Position numbers and translations under genes: made by a program | In this document: positions 7,823 to 17,991 of the stretch, piece after piece | Numbering within the stretch: the first letter of the stretch is position 1 | Layout of the letters: each line of letters begins with the position of its first letter | IMG/VR virus record: IMGVR_UViG_3300025949_000019 | Span: 33,539-97,538 of that record | Source: a virus | Length of the DNA stretch: 64,000 bases | Reading direction: 5' to 3' (one strand) | Notes under the pieces: model-generated | What the model was told of the DNA's origin: nothing | The model's input: the letters and a program-made list of their open reading frames with translations, nothing else | Databases searched by the model: none

Positions 7823-10158
7823 TTTCATCGAATAATAAAGTCTCGCTGGTAGCACCGTCTCAGTTGCCAGCATTCGTTCAGGACGATTACCAGACATTCA
7901 TCGCTTTTCTAGAAGCTTATTATGAGTTTTTAGAGCAAGATGGTGGTGTGAACTGGGGTCTAGACAAACTGAATTCAGCTTTTGATGTTGATGCAGCAAT
8001 TGACCAATTCCTAGATCGCTTCAAGGATCAGTATCTAAATGGCTGGCCAGACGATATGCTAGCCGACAAAGCACTTGTCATAAAGAATATTAAGCAGTTT
8101 TATCTTTCTAAGGGAACTGAGAAGTCCATCAAATTTTTATTCAGGGCTCTTTTTGGTGAAGATATTACAATTTTCTACCCAAACAGATCAATCCTGAAGG
8201 TCTCTGATGGAAAGTGGGTTAAGGAACAAGCACTCAGGATTACTGGTAACATCTTGAATATCTATACTGGTGATGGTAATACAGCATCATACATCATATC
8301 AGACACGGTAAATTCAAAGGCTAATTTGCATGTCTTCATCAATGAAACTGAGATTACACAGAACAACTTCACATTGTCAGGTAGAACGGTAACATTGAGC
8401 CAAAATGTAGCAAACAATGACACACTAACAATCGACATTGAGGGTGCAGATTATAACAGGTTCGTCGGTCAACAAATCTTCGGCTCTCTATCGGAAGCAA
8501 CAGCAATCGTAGAAAAATACAAGCAAGTCTTTGACAAGGGACAATTCTATAATGAACTAACTGTTACTGACTTAGCAAAAGCTTTTGTTATTGGTGAGAA
8601 TGCGTATACATTCTTTATAGACGATGAAAATAACATCTCAATCAAAATAGCAGTTCCAATTACATCGTCTGTTATTGACGTTGAAATTGTTTCCGGTGGA
8701 ACCTTCTATAATGTTGGTGACCCTCTTGTCTTCACATCTAATGTTGGTTCTGGTGCGGAAGCCTTCGTGGCTAGCATCTTCCGATCAGGTATCCGATCAT
8801 TAGAAGTCCTTGCGAAAGGTGCTGGATTTGAACCTGGTGTTTTCTTTAACATAACAGGCGGTGGTGGAACTGGTGCTGTTATTCAATTAAATGGTGTCGA
8901 TTCTAGTGGCTTCACACATCCAAACACATACAATGTCACGACTGATATCATTCACACATATGCAAACACACCGATTAATTCAAACACATATGGATTCCCA
9001 GCCTTTGCAAACGCAAACCTAAACACTTTGCTTTCTCAGTCATTCCAATACCAACAATATGGTCTTTGTGGTCCAGTTGATCCTACGCAAGTCCTGATTA
9101 TAACTGAGGGACAAGATTATAGTGCACCACCTACGATTAAGCTACCAGTGCCAATCTTTGAAGTAAACGTAGCAGGAAATACAGCTAACGTTGCAATGAC
9201 AGACTTTGGCATTCTAGGATCATTAAAGATCATAAATGGTGGTTCTGGATATGCAGTAGGTGACGAAGTTATCTTCACAAACCAACCAGGATCATCTGGA
9301 CAGGATGCAGCGGCGGCTGTCACTTCAGTCTCCGCGACGGGTGGTATTGCAAAGATTGATTTTCAACCACCAAGAATAAGCGGAACAGCAAATATATCTG
9401 CTGGTTCTAACGTAGTCTTGGGAATTGGTACTGCATTTTCAAATGCAATAACAGCTAATGCTAAGATCATGATCAACAATGAAAGTCAGATAGTCAAGAC
9501 CGTTGTCAACGCAAATTCAATTATTATCTTCGGCACTTGGGCTAACTCTGCAAACAATAAGAAAATTGGCGTCTATGGGAGGAATTTCATTGGCGGCTCT
9601 GGTTATCACATGGGTGAATTGCCAACTATTTCTCTTTCATCTGTTGGCGGCGTAGATGCAAATGTGGTCTGTGATGCAGTCATTGGTGACGGTGATGATG
9701 TTCGTGTTTCATCCCTACAACCTGTTGGTAAGATAAGGACAATCAAAGTAAGTCAAGGTGGTAGAGGCTATCTTGAACCACCTCTGGTTGACCTAACAAT
9801 GAGCGGTGACGGAACGGCTAATGTCATTGCAGAAATTGCCGGAGGAATGTTCCAATATCCGGGAAGATACAAAAATGAAGACGGTTTGCTGTCTGGCACA
9901 AATAAGATTCATGATCGTGATTTTTACCAATTGTATTCCTATGTCATTCAATCCAAGAATACACTAGACAAGTATGAAAAAATTCTGAAACAACTAGCTC
10001 ACCCTCTTGGTATGAAGCAATTTGCAGAGGTTGAAGTCGGCTTCGCGGAAGTGTCGCCAACCGATTCCACCAACGTATTCTCATACGGTGCTGTAACCGA
10101 AAACAAGTTCTTGAAATTGTCAATTAGCGGCAAGGCTAACACTCATAAGACTCCATAA
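7819..10158 (+). CDS. Baseplate wedge protein in gp7 position
   Basis: The N-terminus has FIAFLEAYYEFLEQDGGVNW followed by KNIKQFYLSKGTEKSIKFLFRALFGEDI, a pattern I associate with baseplate wedge proteins of distant T4-like phages. Gene order gp6, this gene, gp8 points to the role of gp7, which ties gp6, gp8, gp10 and gp53 into a wedge; at 779 residues it is shorter than T4 gp7. Residues about 284-361, 424-518 and 592-688 hold copies of the beta-rich G-x-G-Y / G-x-GA module. The C-terminus (DKYEKILKQLAHPLGMKQFAEVEV) looks like an anchoring helix. The gp7 assignment is by position. Confidence 0.72.
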   Translation: MISSNNKVSLVAPSQLPAFVQDDYQTFIAFLEAYYEFLEQDGGVNWGLDKLNSAFDVDAAIDQFLDRFKDQYLNGWPDDMLADKALVIKNIKQFYLSKGTEKSIKFLFRALFGEDITIFYPNRSILKVSDGKWVKEQALRITGNILNIYTGDGNTASYIISDTVNSKANLHVFINETEITQNNFTLSGRTVTLSQNVANNDTLTIDIEGADYNRFVGQQIFGSLSEATAIVEKYKQVFDKGQFYNELTVTDLAKAFVIGENAYTFFIDDENNISIKIAVPITSSVIDVEIVSGGTFYNVGDPLVFTSNVGSGAEAFVASIFRSGIRSLEVLAKGAGFEPGVFFNITGGGGTGAVIQLNGVDSSGFTHPNTYNVTTDIIHTYANTPINSNTYGFPAFANANLNTLLSQSFQYQQYGLCGPVDPTQVLIITEGQDYSAPPTIKLPVPIFEVNVAGNTANVAMTDFGILGSLKIINGGSGYAVGDEVIFTNQPGSSGQDAAAAVTSVSATGGIAKIDFQPPRISGTANISAGSNVVLGIGTAFSNAITANAKIMINNESQIVKTVVNANSIIIFGTWANSANNKKIGVYGRNFIGGSGYHMGELPTISLSSVGGVDANVVCDAVIGDGDDVRVSSLQPVGKIRTIKVSQGGRGYLEPPLVDLTMSGDGTANVIAEIAGGMFQYPGRYKNEDGLLSGTNKIHDRDFYQLYSYVIQSKNTLDKYEKILKQLAHPLGMKQFAEVEVGFAEVSPTDSTNVFSYGAVTENKFLKLSISGKANTHKTP

Positions 10159-10161
10159 ATA
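10154..10161 (+). other. CATAAATA motif at gene junction, short leader
   Basis: The motif includes the stop codon of the previous gene and ends 7 nt before the gp8 ATG. As a promoter it would give an almost leaderless transcript; no Shine-Dalgarno sequence is present. Confidence 0.3.
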
Positions 10162-10168
10162 AACTGAT

Positions 10169-11500
10169 ATGTCAAACTCAATCTTAACACCAAATTATCG
10201 CTTCACGATTGCATCCGAGTTCTTGGATTCGTTTGCCAGGGAAGACGTTTCTTACTATCTTTTCATCGGAAAAATCCTTCCTTGGGCAAATGAAGCCTCA
10301 CCAAACGTTGGTGATACATCAATTGTAACTCAGAAGGACGCATGGAATTCCATGATTTCAGCAAAGCGCCTTCGCGGTGATTCTGTCAGGCTTGTCATTC
10401 CAAGAACAGCTTGGACGGCCAATGTCATCTATACACCATATGATGATAATAACCCAACATACTACACAAATACTTCAAACAAAATCTATGTTGTTACTGC
10501 TAATAATGAGGTCTATAAGTGTATTGACAATGCAAACACAGCAAATTCTACAATAGAGCCTATTGGTAACAACAATAACAGCGGCTTTGTTAAGATGCAA
10601 GACGGTTACCTCTGGAAATATATGTTCACCGTTGCTTCTGAAGTAAATGATTCTGCATTTGTGACTTCAGATTATATTCCTGTACCATTGACTCAAGTCG
10701 GAACAACAGCCGTCGTTCCGGGGACAATCGACAGAATTATTGTCACCGATCCGGGGTTTGGTTATAATGGCGCAAATGCCGGTATTGATCTAGCAATCGT
10801 GACAATTACCGGAGATGGTTCTGGTGCTACCGCAGTTGCAAACGTGGGCTTAACTGGCAATATTTCATCTGTTACTGTCACTTCCCAAGGAACGGGCTAC
10901 ACATATGCAAATGTGACATTTGCTGGTGGTGTTGGAGCAACAGCAAGAGCAATCATCTCGCCGGTTAATGGACACGGTTTCGCACCAGCAGAGGAATTGA
11001 ACGCAAAGCAAGTCTTGTTGGCTGGGCGTATTGGAAGACCAGATTCGACCGAAGGTGGTACATTTACTATTCAAAATGACTTCAGACAGTTCGGTATAAT
11101 AAAAAATCCATATAAATATAACACTACCGAGATTGCAAACTCAAATTCTGTCAGCCAGACAGTAGATATCACAATCGTAGAAGATAATTCTCCTGATTTT
11201 GCTATCGATGATTTTGTGTTTCAGATTGATGCAAATGGAAGCATCGTTTTCTCTGGGAATGTTGTTGATATTGGCAATCAATCAAACACAGCAATTGTTA
11301 AGGTTACCCAAGCAACTGGTGTGGTTCAAGTAGGAAACCTGATGTTTAACACAAATTCAGTAAAATCTAAGAGGGTTCAATCATTCAGCAATCCTCCACT
11401 AGAACGATATTCTGGACAAGTCTTGTATTTTGAAAATATACTAGCAGTCCAAAGAAACAACAATCAAGCGGAAGTGTTCAAAGTTCTATTTGATTTTTAG
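10169..11500 (+). CDS. 8: Baseplate wedge protein gp8
   Basis: The first 180 residues match T4-type gp8 closely in pattern: ILTPNYRFTIASEFLDSF, YYLFIGKILPWANEASP, then CIDNANTANSTIEP and GYLWKYMFTV. In this family gp8 is a dimer within each wedge and contacts gp10, gp7 and gp6. Residues about 188-264 hold two copies of the G-x-G-Y module shared with its neighbours. The protein is somewhat longer than T4 gp8, and the extra length corresponds to this inserted module. No Shine-Dalgarno sequence is seen; the start is preceded by CATAAATAAACTGAT. Confidence 0.9.
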   Translation: MSNSILTPNYRFTIASEFLDSFAREDVSYYLFIGKILPWANEASPNVGDTSIVTQKDAWNSMISAKRLRGDSVRLVIPRTAWTANVIYTPYDDNNPTYYTNTSNKIYVVTANNEVYKCIDNANTANSTIEPIGNNNNSGFVKMQDGYLWKYMFTVASEVNDSAFVTSDYIPVPLTQVGTTAVVPGTIDRIIVTDPGFGYNGANAGIDLAIVTITGDGSGATAVANVGLTGNISSVTVTSQGTGYTYANVTFAGGVGATARAIISPVNGHGFAPAEELNAKQVLLAGRIGRPDSTEGGTFTIQNDFRQFGIIKNPYKYNTTEIANSNSVSQTVDITIVEDNSPDFAIDDFVFQIDANGSIVFSGNVVDIGNQSNTAIVKVTQATGVVQVGNLMFNTNSVKSKRVQSFSNPPLERYSGQVLYFENILAVQRNNNQAEVFKVLFDF

Positions 11501-11508
11501 GGAAATAA

Positions 11509-14500
11509 ATGGAAAAAACCAATCTTAATGTTGCACCATATTTTGACGATTTTGATGAATCTAAGAATTTTCATAGAATTCTATTTCGTCCGGGATATGC
11601 AGTTCAAGGTCGTGAGCTAACCCAACTTCAGACAATCCTACAGAATCAGATTGAACGCCTTGGAAATAACATCCTTAAGGATGGTTCGCCCGTTACTGGT
11701 GGACAGACAAACCTCTACACCGATGTTACCTATGTTAAGCTAGAATCAACATTCGGTGGCTTGGTATTAAACGTAGACCAATATGACGGTGCAGAAATTG
11801 TTGACACCGCTGGTCGCGGCGCTAGAGCCAGAATTATTGCAGTTGCACCAGAATCAGCAGACCCACCAACATTCATGATTCGTTATGTCTCCGGCCAGGA
11901 ATTTCTTCCATCGGACACAATCGCGCTTTCGGTTTCTCCATCAGTTGGTATTGCAAAAATTCGTTCTGATTCAGACTCTATTGGTCTCGGCTCTGTTGCT
12001 GCTATTCTCGAAGGTGTATTTTTCGTTCGAGGTTTCTTTGTTCACACTCCACAACAAGTTGTAATTCTAGACAAATATGGTGTCACACCAACATATTCAG
12101 TTGGTCTTGAAATAACAGAATCCATCGTAACAGAACATGATGATGATACTCTGTTAGACCCGGCCTTGGATTCTTCTAACTTCCAAGCACCTGGCGCAGA
12201 TCGTTTCTCTATTACACTAAATTTCAACAAACGAGCACCTAGCTCAATTGATGTTACGGAATTTATTCAATTGATGACAATTGAAAATGGTGTAATAACA
12301 GAATGGGTTAAATATCCAATCTACAATGAAATCGAAAAGACACTAGCAAGAAGAACATACGACCAAGCTGGCAACTATACCGTCCGCGCATTCAGAGCTA
12401 CCGTCTCCGAAGATGATTCAAATAACGCAAACTATATCGTAACCCTAGATGCAGGTAAAGCATATGTCTTTGGTTTTGAATTTGAAACAATCGCACCAAC
12501 AAAGATATCGGTTCCAAAACCAAGAACAAGAACATCGATCAATAACTATGCATTGTCGATGAACTATGGTGATTTTGTTTTTGTTCAAAATGCAAATGGT
12601 TTCTTTGATACATCTCAATTCTCTAGCATTGATCTTCACTGTGTTCCGAGTGGAAACATTGATTTTTCTGTCTCTGCAAACTATGCCAATACAAAGATTG
12701 GTACTGCAAGAATTCGTGATTGGGTTCTAGAATCAACAGGAACAATTTCACTAGCAAACACATACCAATACAGAGCGCATCTATTTGACGTAAACACAAT
12801 TTCTCTAGCTGCAAACTCAGCAGGAACAAACAACACAATCGGCTCTGTTAACCTAGCCTCTGGTTTTTCTTCTGTCTCAAACGCCTATGTTGGCGCAATT
12901 CTGACGGTGACAGCCGGAACATCAGTTGGTGATAGAAGAACAATAACATCATACAACGGTGTGACAAAAATTGCTACTGTAGATGCAAACTTCAGCGTTA
13001 TTCCAGACACAACTTCTGTTATTTCATTAGACTTCCAATTCAAGGACGTTGAATCTCTTGCAATCAGAAATGTGACTGGTGTCAATGCATTTGCTGATAT
13101 TGCGTCATCTTCCAAGGATAGCACAACAACATTTAATGATGCATTTTTGACAGATACCGCATTTGATTCATTGATCTTTGAATTGCCATACCGTTTCGTC
13201 GTAGCGACAGATGCCGCAAATAGCATCACTGGTATTGCAGATGTTTCGTATCAATACCGCAAAGTCTTTACACCAACTCTAACTGCAAACACTGTCATCT
13301 TGAACTTGTCTGGAGCAGAACAATTTATTGGTTCTGCTGGCGTGCAAGGATCATTACAGAAAACTCTAGATTGGTTCATTGAAGTCACAAATCCAGTCAA
13401 TTCAACGTTTGGTAAGGGCGCAGTCGTACCGGTTGGCGATACACCTACTACTATCACATTGACTGGCACCCAGACTGCAAATATCACAATTGCAGGTGGT
13501 GGAAACTCAACAATTGCGGTTGTCGCAATCGTAAACGTAACAAATGGTGGTAGAAAAACAAAAACAAAAGTTCTTGCAAACACAACAACGCTACCAACAT
13601 CATCGGGACAACTTGCATATGACCAGTCTGGTGTTGTCGTGCCAGGTGTCAATGTGTACTCATCAGTTGGTCAAGTTGATTTTGCAAACAACAGCGTTCT
13701 ACCAAAGACACCTGATACTGATCTATCATTGTACATCCCAGACGTTATTTCTTTGGTAAAAGTTGTTCAATCTGCAAATTCATCTACGCCGGTTGCCCTC
13801 GCGGACGTTTCTGATCCAACGAAGGATATAACAACATACTATACTCTAGACACTGGTCAAAAAGATGGCTACTATGGTATGGCGAAGATTCGCCTAAAGT
13901 CTGGATCACCACCACCAACTGGACAAATTCGTGTCTTTGTGAACTACTATGATCACGACCAGAACCAAGGATACTTCTCTGTCGATAGTTATCCAAATGC
14001 AAACAACCAGACTGGTTATGCAGATATTCCACAATACACATCACCATCAGGCAGAGTCTTTTCGCTTCGTGATTGCATCGATTTCAGACCAAGGAAAACA
14101 ATTGGTTTTGCAAATACGTTTACATCACCAACATACATCGCAGCCTCAGAGACTAACTTTACTCTAGACTTTGCATACTATCTTGCAAGAATCGATAACG
14201 TTGTTTTAACCAGAGACAAGCAATTTGACATTGTTCAGGGCATTGATGCGTTAATTCCATCAGCACCAAAACAACGTGACGATGCAATGTTGTTGAATGT
14301 TCTTTCATTGCCACCTTACATCTCTGATGCTGCAAACAGCATTTCGATCAAGAATATCGAAAACAAGCGTTACACAATGAGAGATATCGGTTCTCTAGAG
14401 CAAAGAATTCAAGACTTAGAATACTATACGTCTCTATCGTTGCTAGAACAAGCAACACTAACAAAGACAGACGACACCATCCTAGATGACGCCGGACTAG

Positions 14501-17500
14501 AAAGAACAAAGAACGGTTTTATCGTAGATTCATTTGCAGACTTCTCAGCCGCAGATCACGATTCTATTGATTTTAGAGCATCTATTGATACATTCAATAG
14601 AAGAATGAAGCCAAGCTTCATTTCAGACAACTATGATGTGTTCTTCTATGCAAACGGATCAATTGCTGGTACATACAGCACACGCGGTTCTTTTGTCATG
14701 CTACCATATGATGATAACACATCATTAGTTTACCAAAACCTAGCAAGCAAGATTGAAAATCTAAATCCGTTCAATGTAACAAAATGGGCTGGTTCGGTTG
14801 GTCTTGCACCGCCAAATGATACTTGGATTGACCAACACGTAACTCAGATTGTTACAAATCCAAACGCACAGCTTCCATTGTCAACAACACAAACACTATG
14901 GGAAAACTGGACCTCATTGTACCATGGATATACATGGAGTGCATATTTCCCAGATGCAAAAAGAGCCGCAGTTGCATATGGAGCCTCGTCGATTGGTGTA
15001 AATCCAGACGTTGCAGATAGAATTGGCTTCCCTGTTAATGGTTTCGGTGGTTTGGGTAACGATCCGAACGTTTTTGAATTCTCTATTGGTTACACAACAA
15101 CAGCAATCAGAACAATTCAATACGAAGAAGTAAGGACTGCTCTTGGCACTAGAATCCTGAATACAACTATTATTCCATTTATTCGTTCTAGAGCAGTTAA
15201 TTTCTCGTCTAAGAATGTTCGACCAAGCACAGCATATTATCCATTCTTTGATGGTGTGCCAGTTCTTGACTATGTAAAGAGAGCAAACGTAATCAGATTG
15301 GTTAAGACACCAGTTTCTTCTGGTCAGTTTACAGAGGAAGTTCAGGATACATATGGCTCTCCCGACATGTTGTTTCACTTTGATAACTTCCCACCAGCGA
15401 GCGCAACACAGAAAGGACTTAGTTGCCTATTGACATATGCAGCAAATATTGGTCTAACTGTACCTGTGATAACAACTCAAGGTGTTTCCGATGGTGCAAA
15501 GGCTTCAGCAGTTGTTTATGGTGATGCTGAGATTGCAAACACGACAACAAATGCGATCTACGGTGTTTCGCACCTAGGAAATGGTTTGATTTCTGGTGTA
15601 TGGTTCCAGATTAGCCAGTATGAACATTATTCTGGCAACGTAGTCAGTGCTACATCTTCGACTGTCAGAATTTCAACAAACGCTCATGCTAATGCATATT
15701 TCTTTTCACCATCTATTGGCACAAAGAAATGGTCTGACCTAGCTGCATTCTCATCAGCACAGTGGGCGGCTCTTGGAGATGATGGAGTTGTCAGGATCGT
15801 TGGTGGAACAGGAGCGGGCCAGTCTAGACAAATTCTAAGTTATGCCCTAGCTACAAACACACTTTCTGTCAATACTGCATGGACAACTACTCCAGATTCG
15901 ACTTCGGTCTACTCTATTGGTCTTCCACGTTCCGTAGAAACAGGACATATTGGTGGTGTCTTTAATATTCCAAACACATCTATCATGCAATTTAGAACTG
16001 GTGATAGAGTGTTTAGACTGACAGATTCACCAACAAACAATGATAACCTAGCAACATCTATTGCAATAGGAAAATACTCTGCATCTGGCTCACTGCAGGA
16101 AGTTCAACAAGATGTTCTAGTGACCAGAAGGGTTAAATCTATAACAGATACTACAACACAAGGCGGTATTGTTGCCATTGCAAACGAAGACTTGGTTGCA
16201 TTGACAGACCCATTGGCGCAGAGTTTCATCGTTGATGCAAGAACATATCCAAATGGTGTGTTCTTGAGCAAGCTTCGTTTCTGTTTTGCATCAAAAGATT
16301 TCTTCTTGCCAGTCACACTACAAGTAAGAACAATGGTCAATGGATTCCCAAATTCTAAGGAAGTCATCGACCAAGTTTCATTGAATCCTCAATACGTAAA
16401 AACAACATCGCTGCCGAATTTGAATGATGCAAACAAATACACTGAATTCAAATTCGTGAATCCGATCTTCCTAGCAGCAGGGCAGGAATATGCGTTTGTT
16501 TTGTTGTCTGACAGCAATCAATACAACATCTATGTTTCTGAAGTTGGTGGCATTGATATTGCATCTGGCGCACAGATCACAAAACAGCCAACATTAGGTT
16601 CATTGTTCAAATCTCAAAATTCATCTACTTGGACACCTGTTCAGGAAGAAGACTTGATGTTTGCAATCAATATTTGCAAATTCGACACAACAAAAACAGC
16701 AAACGTCAACTTCAGAATTTCACCATTGGCTGCAAATGCAAACGTAGACGTATTCTATTTCTCGTCTGTTTCTCTATCACCGCCAACTACTGATATTGAT
16801 TTCAAGTTCACATCAGAGTTGATTTCCGGTGGATTGACTGGAAACAAAGCATTCATTCCAAATATAACAACATATTTCGACGATGCTCTAGGTCGTAGAG
16901 TCTTCAAGGCTAACAGCAATACATCATTTACTGTTACAGCAGACATGACAAGCACAAACCAATGGGTTAGCCCTGCAATAGATATTTCTTCTGGTTTGTC
17001 TGTCTTCGGGATTCAGTACCAGATAAACAATGGCGAGTTGTCGAACAACAACATTGTTATCACAAATCAAGGGACTGGATATCTGATTACAGATAACTCA
17101 AACGTTCAGATCACAATCTCTGGCGGTGGTGGTTCTGGTGCGACAGCAAAGGTTAATGCAATCTCTAATGGCGCAATCACAAGTATTGTCTTGACAAATC
17201 CTGGTTCTGGATATTATACAACACCATCTTTGGCTATTAACTTCATTGGTAACACAACAATGAGAGCCGCAAACACAAACGTAGCTGCAACTATCTTGGG
17301 AGAAACATCAACAAGAGGCGGCAATGCACAAGCAAGATATGTCATGAAAAAAGTAAAACTTGCTGATGGATTTGATTCGTCTGACCTGCGTGTCTACCTA
17401 ACTGCATACAAGCCACAAGGTTCGCAAATCTATGTCTATTACAAAGTCCTATCTGCGGAGGACCCAGATGTGTTTGATAACAAGCCATGGACACAAATGA

Positions 17501-17727
17501 CACAACTAGGAAATACTCTAGTTACATCTCCTGCAAAGGATAACATCATTGAGTTCACGTATGCACCTGGAACAAATGGCGATCCATCAAAGGAAATTAT
17601 CTACAATGGTTACAACACATTCAGATATTTCGCAATCAAGGTCGTTTCATTTGCCACGAACTTGACAGATGTTCCTGAGTTTAGAAATATTCGAGTAATC
17701 GCACTTCCATCTGGTAAGGTAATCTAA
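11509..17727 (+). CDS. Giant DUF4815-type baseplate/tail protein, 2072 aa
   Basis: The N-terminus (ESKNFHRILFRPGYAVQGRELTQLQTILQNQIER) is characteristic of the DUF4815 family, found in distant T4-like phages at the end of the wedge cluster where T4 has gp10 and other outer wedge and short-fibre genes. Long stretches are rich in Asn, Thr, Ser and Ala with alternating beta pattern. Residues about 1844-1914 carry the G-x-G-Y / GSGATAK module also present in gp6, the gp7-position protein and gp8. The last 120 residues (YFAIKVVSFATNLTDVPEF) form a compact end domain. It probably forms the outer rim or fibre base of the baseplate. The start follows GGGAAATAA closely. It is the largest gene in the window. 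Confidence 0.8.
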   Translation: MEKTNLNVAPYFDDFDESKNFHRILFRPGYAVQGRELTQLQTILQNQIERLGNNILKDGSPVTGGQTNLYTDVTYVKLESTFGGLVLNVDQYDGAEIVDTAGRGARARIIAVAPESADPPTFMIRYVSGQEFLPSDTIALSVSPSVGIAKIRSDSDSIGLGSVAAILEGVFFVRGFFVHTPQQVVILDKYGVTPTYSVGLEITESIVTEHDDDTLLDPALDSSNFQAPGADRFSITLNFNKRAPSSIDVTEFIQLMTIENGVITEWVKYPIYNEIEKTLARRTYDQAGNYTVRAFRATVSEDDSNNANYIVTLDAGKAYVFGFEFETIAPTKISVPKPRTRTSINNYALSMNYGDFVFVQNANGFFDTSQFSSIDLHCVPSGNIDFSVSANYANTKIGTARIRDWVLESTGTISLANTYQYRAHLFDVNTISLAANSAGTNNTIGSVNLASGFSSVSNAYVGAILTVTAGTSVGDRRTITSYNGVTKIATVDANFSVIPDTTSVISLDFQFKDVESLAIRNVTGVNAFADIASSSKDSTTTFNDAFLTDTAFDSLIFELPYRFVVATDAANSITGIADVSYQYRKVFTPTLTANTVILNLSGAEQFIGSAGVQGSLQKTLDWFIEVTNPVNSTFGKGAVVPVGDTPTTITLTGTQTANITIAGGGNSTIAVVAIVNVTNGGRKTKTKVLANTTTLPTSSGQLAYDQSGVVVPGVNVYSSVGQVDFANNSVLPKTPDTDLSLYIPDVISLVKVVQSANSSTPVALADVSDPTKDITTYYTLDTGQKDGYYGMAKIRLKSGSPPPTGQIRVFVNYYDHDQNQGYFSVDSYPNANNQTGYADIPQYTSPSGRVFSLRDCIDFRPRKTIGFANTFTSPTYIAASETNFTLDFAYYLARIDNVVLTRDKQFDIVQGIDALIPSAPKQRDDAMLLNVLSLPPYISDAANSISIKNIENKRYTMRDIGSLEQRIQDLEYYTSLSLLEQATLTKTDDTILDDAGLERTKNGFIVDSFADFSAADHDSIDFRASIDTFNRRMKPSFISDNYDVFFYANGSIAGTYSTRGSFVMLPYDDNTSLVYQNLASKIENLNPFNVTKWAGSVGLAPPNDTWIDQHVTQIVTNPNAQLPLSTTQTLWENWTSLYHGYTWSAYFPDAKRAAVAYGASSIGVNPDVADRIGFPVNGFGGLGNDPNVFEFSIGYTTTAIRTIQYEEVRTALGTRILNTTIIPFIRSRAVNFSSKNVRPSTAYYPFFDGVPVLDYVKRANVIRLVKTPVSSGQFTEEVQDTYGSPDMLFHFDNFPPASATQKGLSCLLTYAANIGLTVPVITTQGVSDGAKASAVVYGDAEIANTTTNAIYGVSHLGNGLISGVWFQISQYEHYSGNVVSATSSTVRISTNAHANAYFFSPSIGTKKWSDLAAFSSAQWAALGDDGVVRIVGGTGAGQSRQILSYALATNTLSVNTAWTTTPDSTSVYSIGLPRSVETGHIGGVFNIPNTSIMQFRTGDRVFRLTDSPTNNDNLATSIAIGKYSASGSLQEVQQDVLVTRRVKSITDTTTQGGIVAIANEDLVALTDPLAQSFIVDARTYPNGVFLSKLRFCFASKDFFLPVTLQVRTMVNGFPNSKEVIDQVSLNPQYVKTTSLPNLNDANKYTEFKFVNPIFLAAGQEYAFVLLSDSNQYNIYVSEVGGIDIASGAQITKQPTLGSLFKSQNSSTWTPVQEEDLMFAINICKFDTTKTANVNFRISPLAANANVDVFYFSSVSLSPPTTDIDFKFTSELISGGLTGNKAFIPNITTYFDDALGRRVFKANSNTSFTVTADMTSTNQWVSPAIDISSGLSVFGIQYQINNGELSNNNIVITNQGTGYLITDNSNVQITISGGGGSGATAKVNAISNGAITSIVLTNPGSGYYTTPSLAINFIGNTTMRAANTNVAATILGETSTRGGNAQARYVMKKVKLADGFDSSDLRVYLTAYKPQGSQIYVYYKVLSAEDPDVFDNKPWTQMTQLGNTLVTSPAKDNIIEFTYAPGTNGDPSKEIIYNGYNTFRYFAIKVVSFATNLTDVPEFRNIRVIALPSGKVI

Positions 17728-17730
17728 CAT

Positions 17731-17991
17731 ATGTCAAAAAATAATATCGCAAAGATAACGGACGCGCCTGACTACGGTCGTGACATGGAGAGTGGCGCTG
17801 TTATACTTACAAACAAGAAGCCGTTGGATAAATACATGCTAGAAAAACAAAGGCGTCTTGATGACAAAAGAAAAATCAGTTCACTAGAATCTGAGGTAGA
17901 ATCTCTACGAAAAGAAATTGAGGACATTTCTGTTCTAGTTTACGACCTGAAAAAATACTGCGAAGACCATAACAAAGATTTCATTAAATGA
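17731..17991 (+). CDS. Small coiled-coil protein of the fibre cluster
   Basis: This 86-residue protein is not recognised. Residues about 40-80 (KRKISSLESEVESLRKEIEDISVL) show heptads typical of a coiled coil. It begins 3 nt after the DUF4815 gene, and its stop codon overlaps the start of the following tail fibre gene by 4 nt (ATGA), so it is likely co-translated with the fibre. A chaperone, trimerisation factor or small connector for the fibre is possible, but nothing in the sequence decides among these. Confidence 0.65.
   Translation: MSKNNIAKITDAPDYGRDMESGAVILTNKKPLDKYMLEKQRRLDDKRKISSLESEVESLRKEIEDISVLVYDLKKYCEDHNKDFIK

Noticed and set aside
12885-13652. Two - strand frames of 114 and 133 codons with hydrophobic content
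   Set aside because: Antisense within the DUF4815 gene, no ribosome site and no independent evidence.
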